64,000 bases of DNA. Origin: Onchocerca lupi (Eukaryota > Nematoda > Chromadorea > Rhabditida > Onchocercidae). This document shows, piece after piece, positions 20,534 to 34,500 of this stretch. Numbering within the stretch: the first letter of the stretch is position 1; the number at the start of each line of letters is the position of its first letter. The position numbers and the translations under genes were made by a program. The notes under the pieces were generated by a model. It ran no database searches. It saw only the letters and a list, made by a program, of their open reading frames with translations, and had not been told where the DNA came from. Location: contig JAOVVO010000011.1 of assembly GCA_028564675.1 (NCBI GenBank), positions 186,001 to 250,000 of the forward strand, read 5' to 3'.

Positions 20534-23500
20534 AAGAAAATTATAAACCAAAATACAACTATTCCTTTGTTAATTAAAATTTGCACGCACAATAGAGCCT
20601 ATAATTTTGCTTAAAATTGAAGACACAACCATATAATAACATAACCAATCCCAATTAACAATAGTTCAACCATCTAATAAATTAAAATAAACGCTTAACG
20701 AAATGAAACATATTGAATTTTTGAGAACTGTTTTCAAGCATAGTATCATTCTACGATAAACAAGATATGTTCTAGCCTTGGTGGATGATGCATCACATTT
20801 CGTGGATCCGGTAGCAATGGTCGTCGGCCGGGTAGCATTGGTGGCATACCACCCATTCCCCGGAAAAGTGGTGGTGGAGGTGGCTCAACTGATGATTTCA
20901 GAATTGATTTCGGTTTGGGCGGAAATATCGATGACGTTCCAGAGGATGAAGACGACGATGGAGTTGTTGTTAATGTTGCTGATAACGATGTTGAAGAAAC
21001 TGCTTGGACCGTTGAAGAACCCGAATTTTGACTAACATTTAAATGAGCACCGGAAGATGATGGGGTAGCTACAGCTGGTGTTGTTGTTGTTGTTGGCGTC
21101 GGGCTTTCACATTTTTCATTTTCCATTACCTAATTCATTCTCTATTATGCAAAACTAAAACAAAGAGGAACGCAAACTTCAATTTCGCTGGAAAATGCAA
21201 CAGATTTATATAATCTCATTGAATTAAATAAAATTTAAAGATTTTCTTTTTACCATTACAAATTGACCAAACTTGAGAAATTTTAATAATATAATAATAA
21301 CCAAAATGTTTCGTTTTCTTCTTTTTTTTTTTTTGCGATAGTAATTACACTACTACAGAAATTTACTCCGCTCTTTAATATATGCTTCGCATAAGAATTC
21401 ATAATCCTACGGTATCTTTGTAAACTAAGACTTATATGATAAAGACACGTTTTCATTTTGAAAAAGAAAAGATGATTACCTTCGGTATTTTAAAATTTTT
21501 AAGACTAGCAAATGCGAGTGCTTGTGGAAATTCCACTTTTGGCGAAATGGTCATTGTCTTCTGTTCACTTAAAGGTCGATCCAATTTCAGTTTCTGAAAG
21601 AATTCATTAACATCATAATGCAGAATTTTAAACAAGTCTATATAAAATTGATTTTCCTGAACTGCAGTTATGCCCAAATCTTTTGGATTTTCAAAGTGAT
21701 TTCTTTTTGTTTTACTAAAATGCAGGAAATGCTTTGCAATATCAAACGTGTGACTATGTGAAAATCCGTTTAATGTGATATATAAAGTTCATATTATGGA
21801 TCAATTCATAATATATTCACCGTGCAAACAGACAAATTCCTCTAACTCTTAAAAAATTTAGATGATTAAAACATGACCATCACATACCTTACTACTACTG
21901 TTAAATTCGCCTTTACGTTCTCTTTTACCAGCCTTACGAGCACGTTCATCCGATACAGATCGATTTTTCTCTTTCAACTGTTTTTGTCGTAAAAGCGCTT
22001 TCTCTTCCTTGGATCTTGATGAAGAGGGTGGCTGACCAACCAAGCGCATAGATCTATAAATTTTAGGGATTTATAAATATATGAATTTTAGGAATGAAAT
22101 AAACAATAACGAAGTTAATCTACAGAAACAAATTGTTTTACAATTCAAGTGAAAGATTAAAATAAGTTAAGAAAAGGAAAACAGCCAAATGCACTAACGA
22201 TGGCACACCACCCGATGAAGACTGCGATGGTCCAATAGATGGTCGCGTAGGTGCTTGTTGTTTCAATTTAATCATTATTTTCAATTCTGAACCATAACCT
22301 GGCTGTTCTGCATTTATTTTTGTCAGATTTGGTGACATTCGTGCACCAGGCGATGATGTCAATATTGATGGACTATCACGTTTGGTAGGAGCTGGCTGCA
22401 ATATATTCAACTTTGAATTCTACAAACCATCAGGAAAAAATTTAAAAGTAAAATATTATTCTTTGCTACTTTCTTTCTTTTACACTATTAATTACTCTCA
22501 GGAAATGATACGAGATCTTAAGTCTCAATTTACTTCCTTATATTATAGATTTAAATCACTAAAAAGTTTTTTTCTTTTTTTGGTGCCCATAATAAAAGAA
22601 ATTCGATGAAATAGTAAAAGAGCATGAATTTTTTTTTAATAAAGTTAAATAGCTAGAATCTAAGAAAAATAAATTCAAATGAAATTGAAAAAAACCATTA
22701 CTTCAGGCGGTTTACTAACAGGTTCCGATTCATCGTCATATAAATCAGAAGCCAAATACGGATTTGATGTTGTTGAACTGCTGCTGCTTGTTGGAGCTGT
22801 TTTGCAGTGTAATTTACCAACCACAGCTTCTAAACTTCCTTTACGCGCTTTATGAGCTAAGAGTGCTGCTGACTGCACTGAACCATTATTAGTTGATGTT
22901 GGAGATGAGCTGGTTGGAGGTGTAAGTTCCGTTACTGCACCACTGCAAATGCAAGAAAAATCTAGAACTTGTTATTTTAAAAATGAAATGTGTTTGTTGT
23001 ACTTAATGTATTTGTAAATACTGTATTTTAAAGTTCATTTTTAGTATGACTATATTTGGAAGGAAGGTCAACAACAATTAAAGTGTTAAGCAGCGGGAAA
23101 AAATATAAGCATTTACTTCAGTTATCCAGATGAACACTGTATCTATTCGGCATGGGAAATATGTACTACTTTGAAGACGACTAGGTCAATTTTTTTTGCA
23201 CACGTCACTTCAAATGGACTTTTTGTCCGAATCTTTTGATGAAGGACTTTTTGTTCAAATCTTCTGATGAACCAAATTCCAAAATTTTCAAATGGTATTA
23301 TTTAAAAACACATGCATAGTTTTCTTTGCTAATGTCCGAAAGTAAGACAAAATGATCTAAAGAAAAACTATATTATTAGCAAAAGGAGTAAAATAAAGCG
23401 GAAATAAATCGTGAACATATAATTTGACGAAAGGACAGAGAATAAAAAATAGCATTCATTAATTTTCTAAATCTTAGCAAAATGCCAAATATCTTCTTGC

Positions 23501-26500
23501 ACAATGTCAAAGACGAATAGAATTAGAAAAAAAAAAAAAAAAAACCAATAAACAAATTTCTGAAACATACCTCGATGAAGTAGATGGAAAACATGAAGTG
23601 GCAGTTAATGAAGAAGACTTGCTAATCAATGATAATGTTGCCGATGATGAAGAAAGACTGGTCACAGTCGTTGTTTGTGCTGTTGGAGTACTGCTCCTAG
23701 CAGTAAATTGAGCTGACGGCTGTGGTACCGTAACAGTGCAGGCGGGAGGTGGTGGATCAGTTTCATCATCTGATGATTCTTCAGTTCCATCGAATTCTGA
23801 TGCTTCTGATCGATTTTCTTGTGATAAACTGACTAAAAATGAAGAAAATGAGATTTACTGTAGTATCAAAAGTGAGAACTTGATAAATTCAAAACTTTTT
23901 CATCAAAAAAGTTAGACAAAAATTTTATCAATTTCCAAACTATATATTCCGAATTTAGTGCCTGTTCGCCAAAAAAATTCAAGAGAATTTCATAACGCAA
24001 CATTTCGCTGCAACCACTAAGTTTATTTCATCCATCAACTTGCTAACTTGATGTTGCTTGATTTTTGGATTCTATTCAAGAGAACCGTGAATTTTGCGAA
24101 CATAAATTAAAACCAGAAATTCAAGAAGTAACTATCCGTAAATAATTTTTAAAAACTTTTCTTTACCGGATGGCATTTGTGATGGATAAGCTGGCATCTC
24201 GGAGAAGGAACGTTGTAACATAGGGCGACTTATGGCAAATTGATGCGAATGTACAGGAGATACAGGCATATGAGCAGCTTTCCGAGGTCTTCGAGGACGC
24301 CTTGTGGTCGAAGTTCCTGTAAAATAAAAATTTTTCATGACAAAAAGTAACTTAAATTAATTCGACAATAGAATTTCACACGAACACGAATAATTTACGT
24401 AAAAATCGACATCTGTTACATGAGCTCACAATCGATAATTGAAATGCGAGCATTAAAATAAAAATGAACTTAATTTCCAGCAATCGAAAATTGCACTACC
24501 TCGAGGCTTGCGCGTCGGGATATTCATACCGCGAAATATCAAACCAGTATTTTGATCAAGAATTGGTCGAGTTGGATCCAACATTCGATCACCTACATTT
24601 CCTGCTTTACGACCTCGACCTCGACGTTTCAACGTCGGCTGAACATTCAGTGAACCTCTGGTAGTTTGCATGGCTGCAAAGGAATATGGACTTTGCCCTG
24701 CTTCCGGAAAGTGGAATTGCTGAGTTGATGTTGCCATCGAACTTGCTGATGTCATACGAGGTGGATCATCAAATTCAAAAACGTCTGTAGGATTACTCAT
24801 TGGTGCTTGCTGCTGAAAACATGATCCATCGTACTGCTACGAAATCATGTCTGCTACGAAATCTTTTAGAAAAAAATATCGCAATTTACATTTCTGCAAC
24901 TATTCAACTCGTTAATTTATTTCCCTTATATCCTTTTTTATTTCTTTTTACATTTTTCCTCTTACACCAAATGCATGGCATGTCATAATTTCATTTTCCA
25001 AATATTAAATAAAAATTTCAAATACAAAATGAACCGCAAGACGTTGACGTGCAATATCGAGCGGTGAGAGTTGCGAATAATTTGCTGCTTGGGAAGCACG
25101 ATAACGTTCGCTAGCCGGTGACGGCGACTGCGGTGGTATTTGTGGTCTAAGTCTTTGGCTCTACAAAACAAAACAACATTGAGATCAAACATGTTCAGTT
25201 ACAATTATTAGCTAAGAAAAAAATAAACTGAGTGAATCTGAATTACGACATTTTTAGTGTATTTATTTGTTTGAATTCCAAGAATTCCAGATTTCGAATT
25301 AGAACATAAAATTCTAAATTTATTTAGCCTGCTATATAGAAACATTTATTTCTAAATGTTTTGAGCAATTGAATCTACTATTTTTTCTCATTTCCAAAAC
25401 AAAAAAAAATGCTTGCCTCATTAGTGGACGGTGAACAATGTCCCACAGTAGATGAATGACTACTATGCTCGGAAACATTCGATTCACCATCATCGATATT
25501 TGCTGCCATATCACAAATTGCATCCTTCAATTTCGAATAACTTTCCCCACATTCGAAAAAAAGTTAAAATACGCTTCCTAGGAATTGAGTAGTTCAAATT
25601 AAACTTTGTTGGGAAGTTACTCGATATTCCAATTAGTTCAATCTCCCCATTCTTAATATTATTTGGAAAACAGAAATTCAATGATTACAGTATCAGCAAC
25701 TCCCTTTTTTATATTTCAGTGACTAGAGCACCAATTCTCCTTTCCATATTTTTGCATAAAAGTGACTTTACTGTCATGCAGACAAAAAAAATAGAAATAA
25801 ATGATCTTTTTAGAAAAACTGCCAGCTGCTGCATCTCTGGACAGATTGCATTGAATGATGAAGGTTTGGATGGTGGAACTACGTGACAACATAATTTTTT
25901 GAATCACTATCAATCAATCGCAAATTTGATGAAGACATAAATTTCCCATTTTCAATACAGAATTAAGCATATGTTCGCTTCTTGTTTTGAAGCAAAATAT
26001 GCTTTCCCTTGCTTTTCTATTCTTACCATGCTTTATTTTTCAATTAAATCAAATGATATAACCGGATGAATTCAGTTTTAGATGCAAAGCAATAATTTCA
26101 AATTGTCTCTTGCGTAGATTTTCACTTGCAATTTTTTAAATTAAGTTTCAAGAACTGAATTTTTTTCCATTTCAATTTCCCGAAATCATTCAGAACATAA
26201 TTTCGGTAAAATATCTGCGTAAGGCTGATAAAAACTTTGGAGTTGAATAAGTAGAATTGTAAATTTTTGCTTATATTTTAAAAATAGAAAAAAAAACGGA
26301 AACTAAGGTTTCGATTATTCCATTGCATTTCTTAATGATACAGTAAGGAATATTCTGGAATCAGGTACTTGTTATTTTGTCATTGTTAAATATCCGAACT
26401 ACTGTTCTATGTTAATTTATTATAATCATTTAATCAGAAGCCCTACCACATTTATTATCATTAAATTTGAATTCCCAGTACTGAATATGCATTTCAGAAT

Positions 26501-29500
26501 TTTCGGAAAATTTAGAACAGAAATAATGTACCAGGACAGAGAAGGCATTGATCGTCATCGTATTTTCAGAATGGATACGACTCGTACGTGGTGCAAGCAT
26601 TTCGTTACGTGGAGGCGCCGTACATTGTTGCGCTCCGTTCATGGGTTTCTGAGGTGGAATTAGTTCCTCTATCTTTTCAAGCTCTTTGAAAAGTGCTAAT
26701 AAAGACAGCGGTGATTGCCTTCCTAAAGTATTGTTTTCATATGAACAATTCAGATTAATCCGTTCATCCACCACGTATTCATGCTCTATCTTGTTGTAAT
26801 TAATGCTGCTGTCCGTAATGTTTGGAACAAACAACCAAGATTGTGATATTTTAACGTCGCAGTTATTATCAACATTTTCGTTCATCACAAATGGTTTTTC
26901 AAGCGCAGCCAACGAAATGGCGCCTCCACGTCGCAAAACACTTCGCATCATTATTGCCAGCGACCAACTCCTAAAAAAAAAAAAAAGAAAAAAAAATTAA
27001 ACTTCAGTTTACAAATTAATTAGTTGAGTCCTTAAAAAATATTGCAACTTCTGACTGTCAATTCCAGATATAGCATAAAATGTCTTCAAATTTTAATATG
27101 AGTTTTAAGATAATAGCCATTTTGAATTAACAATATTTCTTTACAAAGAAGTTTTCGATAATCTTACAATTTAAAGATAATCAATGCCGAAAACCAAATG
27201 CTTACTTTGTAAGAATAGCCGTGGCATGTTGTGATTCCGGAAGCACTGCTCCATTTATTACACATTCTAGTGAAACATTAATATTTGATGGTGATACAGC
27301 AACACGGGCTGAAGATACATTTTCTCTATTTTCCATTAAAAATAATTTAAGCATTATCATTAGTCTTTCCGTTATATTCTCGAAGTTACTATCATATGAC
27401 CGCATATCAATCAAGACTATTTCAGATCCACTTGCATTCTGAACTACCTCTTTCCACTAGCAATTTTTTGCCAACAGTCTATTATTCATGTAGCTTTCTT
27501 ATATGCTAACTTTTTACAAACTTTTTCTCGAAGGATATTTTACAAACATAATTTTTGCTAAAAAACAAATCCAAATTTTAAAGCGTTAATACGATAAAAA
27601 AGAAAAAAAAACTGTAATAATAAATGTTTTTGGAAGCATTACCTATGAAGAGATTCTTTTTTAAGTAAAACTGAAGATCAAAAAAGTCGATATACGAAGA
27701 CGCTATGTGAATATCAACAATATTTTCATCAACACAAGCGCTGCGACTATGTGCTCTTACAAGACTTTCGAAGAAAGCATTATGAGCCAGCTGTGTTCGA
27801 ATAATGCTCACAAGAAAAACCACATCTTGTAAATTAGCAAACGGTATCTATAAGAATTAGATATTTATCCAAGAATTCACAACAGATCACTTAAGTCTCG
27901 ACAAGAAAAATAATTTTCAAATTCCATTTTAAACTTCTGGACATTTATATAGAGTTTTCAATCAAATCATTGATTGCTTAATTTTTAAATAATACTTAAT
28001 TTACCTGTCTTAAAATGCCATCTTCCCGCGAACACATCATAGAGTTATCAAAAATATAGTGTTGTGTCGAACAGCCTGGTAAACGAACAAAAAGGTCATG
28101 ACATTCCTGCAAAAATTTAACCAACTATTAGTCATACAGGTAGACAAAGAAATCCAGAAAAACAAACTCCTCGTATTTGCTTTTTTTTTTCAAGTCTCTA
28201 AATGATAACATAAAAAATATATAATAACACTCTAATTATTCAAACGATCCATTTAATATCTAAGCTATGATTCATGTTTGCTCATAATTGGAAAAAATCA
28301 ATTTATTGCTTTTATAATAAAAACAGCCTCAAATATGTCAGAAATGCCGAAAATAGAACCCACCTCATTTTCATTCAATAAATATTGATAAAGATTGTAT
28401 GAGCCTTCAACATCCAACTGAACTAACGCAATCTTTGAAAGTTTTTTAATTGCAGCTGATGAAAATATAATTGGTCTTGAAAATCGCAAACAAAATGCAG
28501 CCGGTAACTGGCGGCCTGATACAGCAGTGCGCCATTCCCCACTACAAAAATATTTAGATTACTAGTACAGGATTAATGAAATTTTCTTTATGAAAGATTA
28601 CTACGTTTAATGGAATTTTCTATTTATAAATGTAAATGTAGAAAATATGCAAAAAATTAAGACATACTGTGCAAAAAGTGTGGTATCAGAAAAAAGATTT
28701 GGAGTTGAATTCGATACAATGCATAATTGAAGGTATGGCTCCACATCATACAACACTAAAACTAATTAATAATGTAATGTCTGTTTCAATCTGATGGGTA
28801 CGACATTAACAAAGAAATATCATCGAGAGTGATCGAAACGAAAATATCAAATTGAGTCCTTGCAATGAAGAATTACTGACTGTTCAAGCCATTAACTCTC
28901 ATCTTTCAAAAGCAAAATAAGTACGCTGTACAGAAATAGAAATAATCAAGCAGTCCTAACAGTGCCAATATTGACCGAAGCTTGCTAAATCTGTAGTATA
29001 GATTCAAATTTCCCATGTAGCTATTAGTCAGCACTACATTTCGCTACAGTAGATGGCATCATATATTTCATCTAAAAAGTCTGCCAAATTTAAGATCTTA
29101 GATTTCTTTTTTTTTTTTTTAGAATTGAATAACAGACCTTGCTCATCGGTAGGAGGTATGATACTACCGGAAGTTGTATCTAAGAATGTTACAGGTTCGA
29201 CGAATGGGTAAATGGTGAATGGTGTGGATTCAGTTCGCGGCTTACAGAGACCCAAAATATCACCATTTATTTGTTCAAAAATTGACGGGGCACTCCCAGA
29301 CATATTCAGAAGATCCTTTTCAGCGTATTCCAGTGATCGCAGACAATATATCCTTTCGTCCCTGAAGAAGGAAAAATTTTCACCTGAACAAATTTTGATA
29401 CAATTTTAAGATGTAACACAAAAAATGTGTTAAAAAATATCAGGATGGAATTGATTATCATTCAATAATTTCATCAACAATGCAAAAAATTAGACGGCAA

Positions 29501-30781
29501 GATTTCGTATAATTAAGTGCCGACGAAAATCCGTGATACTACCTTGACAAATCTGATGGAACAAGGTGAGACATTGCCGTTAATGCTGTGTGCACAAGAT
29601 CCCATCTATTACGAGAAATGTAAAGCCGAAGTGCTTGTGCTTCCACCGCTCGCTCACCAAACCAGGATATCGAACAACTGGTAATTTGTTGGCCATCAGC
29701 AGAAACAGTAACTTCAAGTGAAAAATCTGTATTTCGAATCTTGTAATATCCTGGATGGGCTTGGAAATCACTTCTGAAGTAAAAAATTTTACATATATCG
29801 AAAAAAAAAAAAGCTCTAAAATGATACGATTGTAGCACGGAGATGTCAAGCATTGGAAAGCAAATGTATAACCAAGAGGCCAAAAAATATTAGCAAACAC
29901 TACGTTAGAATTAAAAAGCACATTCCGCTACTTTTCCAGGATATCTGATACCTTATCTTGCATATACATCTTTATCATGCAATACTTACGATAAACTTTC
30001 AGCAAGATGCCGTAAATGTGTTGATAAATCACGATCACTATCCGAAGGCATGTGCTTCCTCATATCGGCTACTGCTTGCATCAAATCCTCTTTGTCATCA
30101 GCACTAAGAACAAAACGTTTCTCCTGCAAGACATCATTTACTCTTTAATTTTTCAAATCCTTTAAATTATTACTTTTTCCTCAATTTGTCAACTTCAAAA
30201 AAGTCCAATGCCGATCTGGGAAAAAAATGTATCAAGAATCTTAAGGAAAGATCAAAGAATATTCCAATTAATACACCTCTCATTTATTCATTGATTTCAG
30301 CAAATTTGTTTCATCTAGTGGTTACAGTAATTAAAAGAAATACTGCGAGATAAGAGAAAGACAAATTCTACAAAAATGCAAATCGCATTACTAACAATAA
30401 GAAAAAATAACCAAGTGTACAAAATTTTAAATCATTTTCTGCAGCTAAAATATGCAATTTGTGATAAAATTTCTTTGTTTTGGAACTTGACGATTTAAAA
30501 GAAAAAAAAAATCTCAAAACACAAATTTTTGAAATCCGAAATTGAAAAAAAAAGAAAAAAAAAAGAAAAATTTCACAAAGAAAACATACCATAAGATTCC
30601 GACGTAAAAGTTGTGATAAGTAATCCCATGAAAATTTAACTGATGTTTGTCGGATTTTTTCGAGGCGAATTTCTTCTTCAACCTCTTCTAGGTTAAAATT
30701 AACCAAGTTATAATTGCCAGACTGAGTACTATCCACCACTGGTTTTTGTTCTTGCCTTTCAACGATGCTTTCTTTTTCCAT
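20014..30781 (-). CDS. MED1: Mediator complex subunit 1
   Basis: MED1 is part of the middle module of Mediator, linking transcription factors to RNA polymerase II; the C. elegans counterpart is mdt-1.1 (sop-3). Exons (high to low): 30781-30590, 30123-29990, 29773-29543, 29361-29138, 28755-28668, 28541-28364, 28106-28005, 27847-27643, 27443-27206, 26970-26532, 25524-25417, 25160-25035, 24812-24500, 24316-24167, 23832-23571, 22942-22702, 22419-22199, 22053-21888, 21593-21480, 21129-20777, 20263-20014. They sum to 4,335 nt, 1,444 aa. The first half matches the MED1 domain by eye: YYKIRNTDFSLEV, then LEYAEKDLLNMS, then LPAAFCLRF, LFVRLPGCSTQHYIF and IVLIDMR. One LxxLL (residues 55-59) is visible; none was seen in the tail. 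The tail is Ser/Pro/Thr-rich with basic AT-hook-like patches near 816-825 and 865-873. The 25524 acceptor is weak, and two introns (25161-25416 and 20264-20776) need GC donors. The tail is assigned by continuity of phase, not homology. Confidence 0.85.
20486..20527. repeat. A42 homopolymer in MED1 intron
   Basis: An uninterrupted run of about 42 A lies in the last MED1 intron, which is T-rich in the sense direction. Similar but shorter runs occur at 5480-5511 and 53583-53616, and a T run lies at about 62068-62094. Such runs are prone to slippage and to assembly error. Confidence 0.85.
23216..23271. repeat. Tandem duplication of a 28-bp unit
   Basis: Two adjacent 28-bp copies (GGACTTTTTGTCCGAATC and GGACTTTTTGTTCAAATC, each ending TGATGAA) differ at three positions. 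They lie in a MED1 intron. Confidence 0.8.
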
Positions 30782-31576
30782 AATCTTCTGAAATATGACC
30801 TGAATCCTTTAAACATTTAATTTCTCCATGTACTGCTAATATTTGCTAGAATCGATTCTGATATTATCAAATGAAAGTTTATATTCCATGTATTTTATTT
30901 TGACACATATCGACTTCCGGATAATCAAAATAATCACTTATCATTTAACCATTGAATGATTTAAAGTATATTACTATATGGAAATGCTGTTAGTTTATAA
31001 AAATTTAATACTAAATGTGGAAAAGTCAGCAAATGCAATCATGCATGCACTGATATGCAAGTGATGCATGCAAACGCAAAACAGAAATCACGAAAACCCT
31101 CGCCTTGCACAAATCGATAATGAGATGTTTGGACGACATAGTTGCATAGAGAGTCTGCAGCCATTGCAAATATGTTCTTCTCCGCTTTATTAAATCATTT
31201 TTCCAGAAATTGGAAAACAGAAGTGAGGAGTGGAAGAGATCGAGGATTTAAGAATGGTAGAGGGAATGTGATTTGAGGAGTAGCAGGAAGTGCTAAGATT
31301 TGGAAAATATTATTAAATTGGACTTAGAGATTGAAAAAGTTAGTAATTAGCTCTATGTAACAGTATTATCAGTGATAAAAAGTGGAGGAAAAAATTGGAT
31401 GGATGAAGAAGAATGGCGAACTTTGGTAGAATTTTGCAACCTTACAATAGTGTGTGCAAAATGAATGAAATATTTCGATTTCCGAAAATTGGTTGATTTC
31501 AAGTGATAAATTGAAAAAGTGATAAATTTGAATAGAATGAAATGGAATTTATTTTTCCAGAAAGAAAAGGAAAAAT
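30782..31576. promoter_or_regulatory. Divergent upstream region of MED1 and UBXN4
   Basis: The two start codons face away from each other across 795 bp, so this stretch probably holds both promoters. A splice acceptor (ATATTTCAG, 30788-30790 for its CAG) is seven bases before the MED1 ATG, and another (TTTTTCCAG, ending 31560) lies 16 bases before the UBXN4 ATG. A cluster of ATGCAT and ATGCAA motifs lies at 31035-31078. No TATA element can be assigned with confidence in this AT-rich DNA. Confidence 0.5.
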
Positions 31577-34500
31577 ATGAAATGGTTTGAAGGTGGAATA
31601 GCTGAAGCAATCGCTAAAAGTCGCGAGCAGAACGCATTATTTATTGTCAATATTCAACAGCCAGCGGGTAAGATAAGCATTATCTCATATTTCACTTAAT
31701 CTTAGAAATTAAAATTTTCGATAAGAAATTAGCCAACAAAAACAAAAGTATAAATAAATCTTGTTATGGAAATCATACGATAATGTATCCTTTTTTTTTT
31801 CGGATAAAAGAAAGATATTTGCTCAATTCCTTCATGATCGTATCTGTTTTTTGACTTACTGTTACTGTTATTGCACTATGTCATCACTAAATTATCAAAG
31901 AAATCGAGTCATTTTGAATAACATACGTTTCTTTCTATAATTAATGAGATCAAAAAAGAAAAAGAAATCCTGAATTCAACTGATTCAATCTCTATGAGCT
32001 TTATGATATGAGTTATTGAACTTGATTAATGAATTTGTTTGAAGTGTCAAAATAATTCAGTGCGATCATAAAGAAATTGAGCAAATGTTTCACTTTCATC
32101 ATAAAAAAGAATAATAGGATATTTGTATATACTTCGTTTACATATTTCGCCTTGAAATTCGTTTGCAGTATACATTCTTCGTATTGAAATTAATATCAGC
32201 AGTAAATGGATAGACTTACATTGGTGATATGAAATTCTAAATTTGCAATAGAATTTTTATATATTTTAGAGAATAAAGATGAACAAAGTATGCGAATGGC
32301 TCAGCTTTGGGATAGTATTGATAATAACATTTGCCAACCAGCTTTGGTTGGTATACGTATTTTCCAAGGGACCGAGACAGCAAAACAATTTGCTCAAATA
32401 TGTTAGTTTTCTTTTCATATTTGTATTAAAAAAATTAGTCGTCATTGAAGTATTGCACATTTTATGATATTAATTTAATTATATTTTGATTATTTTTAAA
32501 TTTTTTGAAAGAGAAATGGAGAAATGTAATTAACATTATTAAACCATTCCAGTTAATTCACACATTTGTATCACACTCCATGATATTATCTTTGTTTCTG
32601 AATATTTAGTTTTGCAAAGAAATGTCAGTTGGAGAAAATTTATGATTGAATTGATTTCAGATCCTGTGTTTGTTGTGCCAGCATCGTATGTTATCGACTT
32701 GAAAGGGAAACCCCTAGATGTTATTACAATCACTGAAGAAATGAATGAGGATATCTTTGCACAAAGGCTTAAGATTGCTATGAAGGCAAGTAATTGATTT
32801 TTTTTTTTGCTTCATCTTTTTTACTTCCATCAATTTTAATTTTGCATTAACTGGCAAAAAAACTCTGAGAAACTTACTACTTATGTAGTTGTGCCGTTAG
32901 GCAACTAATGGAGATCAAAAAATTCTGATGCCGACTTTAGTGTTTTAATTTACAGACTTTGAACATTGCCTGTCAATCTTTATCGTCCACATCAACTGTA
33001 GATAGTAAACCAGATAAAGAAGATACAGAAAGGAAAGAATCAACAACTGCCACCATGGATGAAAAGATAAAAAGGTAATTTTCTAATGGTATGCAAGTTT
33101 GTTCGTTAAATTTATGACTTCGCTTTCTGTTCATACATGAAATATATATTAGAATTTCAAAATATGCATATTTTTTATAAAAACATTCAGTTTATTTACT
33201 TATCACTGCATGAAATTTTAAATTTTTAGAGCGCATGATTTGCTTGAAAAAAAACATAAAGAAGACGGAGCTATAAAGAAAAAGGAAGAAAATCAGAAAG
33301 AGATCGAAAGAAGAAGTTTGGGCAAATTAATGGCAGAAGCCAAAGTTAGGCTTAATTTCTTTGTTTTCACACGTTTTTTTTTTTTTTTTTTTGCTTAATT
33401 TTGTGGTGTTTGTTCAAATGTAAGCCTTAAAAGTTGATTCTAACAACATCTTTACCTTTTAATATCTTTGATGATCAATTACATTCTTACATTTTGAAGA
33501 TGTCTCGTGAGGAACGCGAGAGACGTGAAATTGTGGAACAAAAGAATCGCGAAAAACGTGAGCAAGAAGCTTACTTAAAAAAACTCCGTCAGCAAATTAA
33601 GGCAGATAAGTAAGCATTTAAAGTAAAATAAGAAAATGCAATGAAAGAACAAGTATTCAACAAAGAATTTGTTAAAATATTTTTAGAGAAGAGCGAATGA
33701 ATGGAATATTGAGCAATGCGATAGAGCAAAATCGAAAAGCAAAATCTGCAGTGCATCAGACTGATATGCCGTCTTCAGTTTCAGACAGGTATTTTCCTTT
33801 GTGCTAAGCGAATAGTGAATCAAATGGATGATTAAAGTCAATGTAGCATATTTTTTATTCATTTACTATTAGATGAATCAAATCGAATAGTTGATTGTTA
33901 ATGCAATGGTTCTCAACGTGTAATTATGAACATGACTACAATACAGTTCGGCTTCGCAAGATGCATTGCACTGGATGTCTGAATAGGCATTTCGATGATC
34001 CTAAGATTTTTGTTTGAAAATAACTTACAAAATCTTTCCTTTTTATTTCTTCCAACTTTTTCTTGAAGTTTCGTATGCCATATGTTTGGATTTTAAGTGC
34101 TGGATGCCGCATTCAGTGCAAATTTTCGGATGGCTCCACTTTGATACATCAGTTTGCTTCTACGGATATCTTTTCCCAGCTTATAGAAATAATCAAGAAG
34201 GTATGACAACTACAAGCGATTCTAAAGCAATTGATAGTTTATATTGATTTTAGTAGTTTAACTTCGTATTAAGTTTGTATTTTGAATAGTTTTTCATATT
34301 GTTTTTTTTTTTTCAGGATGGACGTCAAGGTAATGATTTCTATGTAGTGCAGATGTATCCAAGGCGAGAATTTCCTGACATTACGCAGACATTTGCTGAA
34401 CTAGATTTAACACCATCTGCGACTGTCCTCGTGCTTTCTGTAAATTTATATTCATTCATTTCATATACTTTCTACTATTTTTTGTGGGCGAAAAATGTCG

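Noticed and set aside
26409..26663. 84-codon plus-strand frame
   Set aside because: Antisense to a MED1 exon whose frame fits the family.
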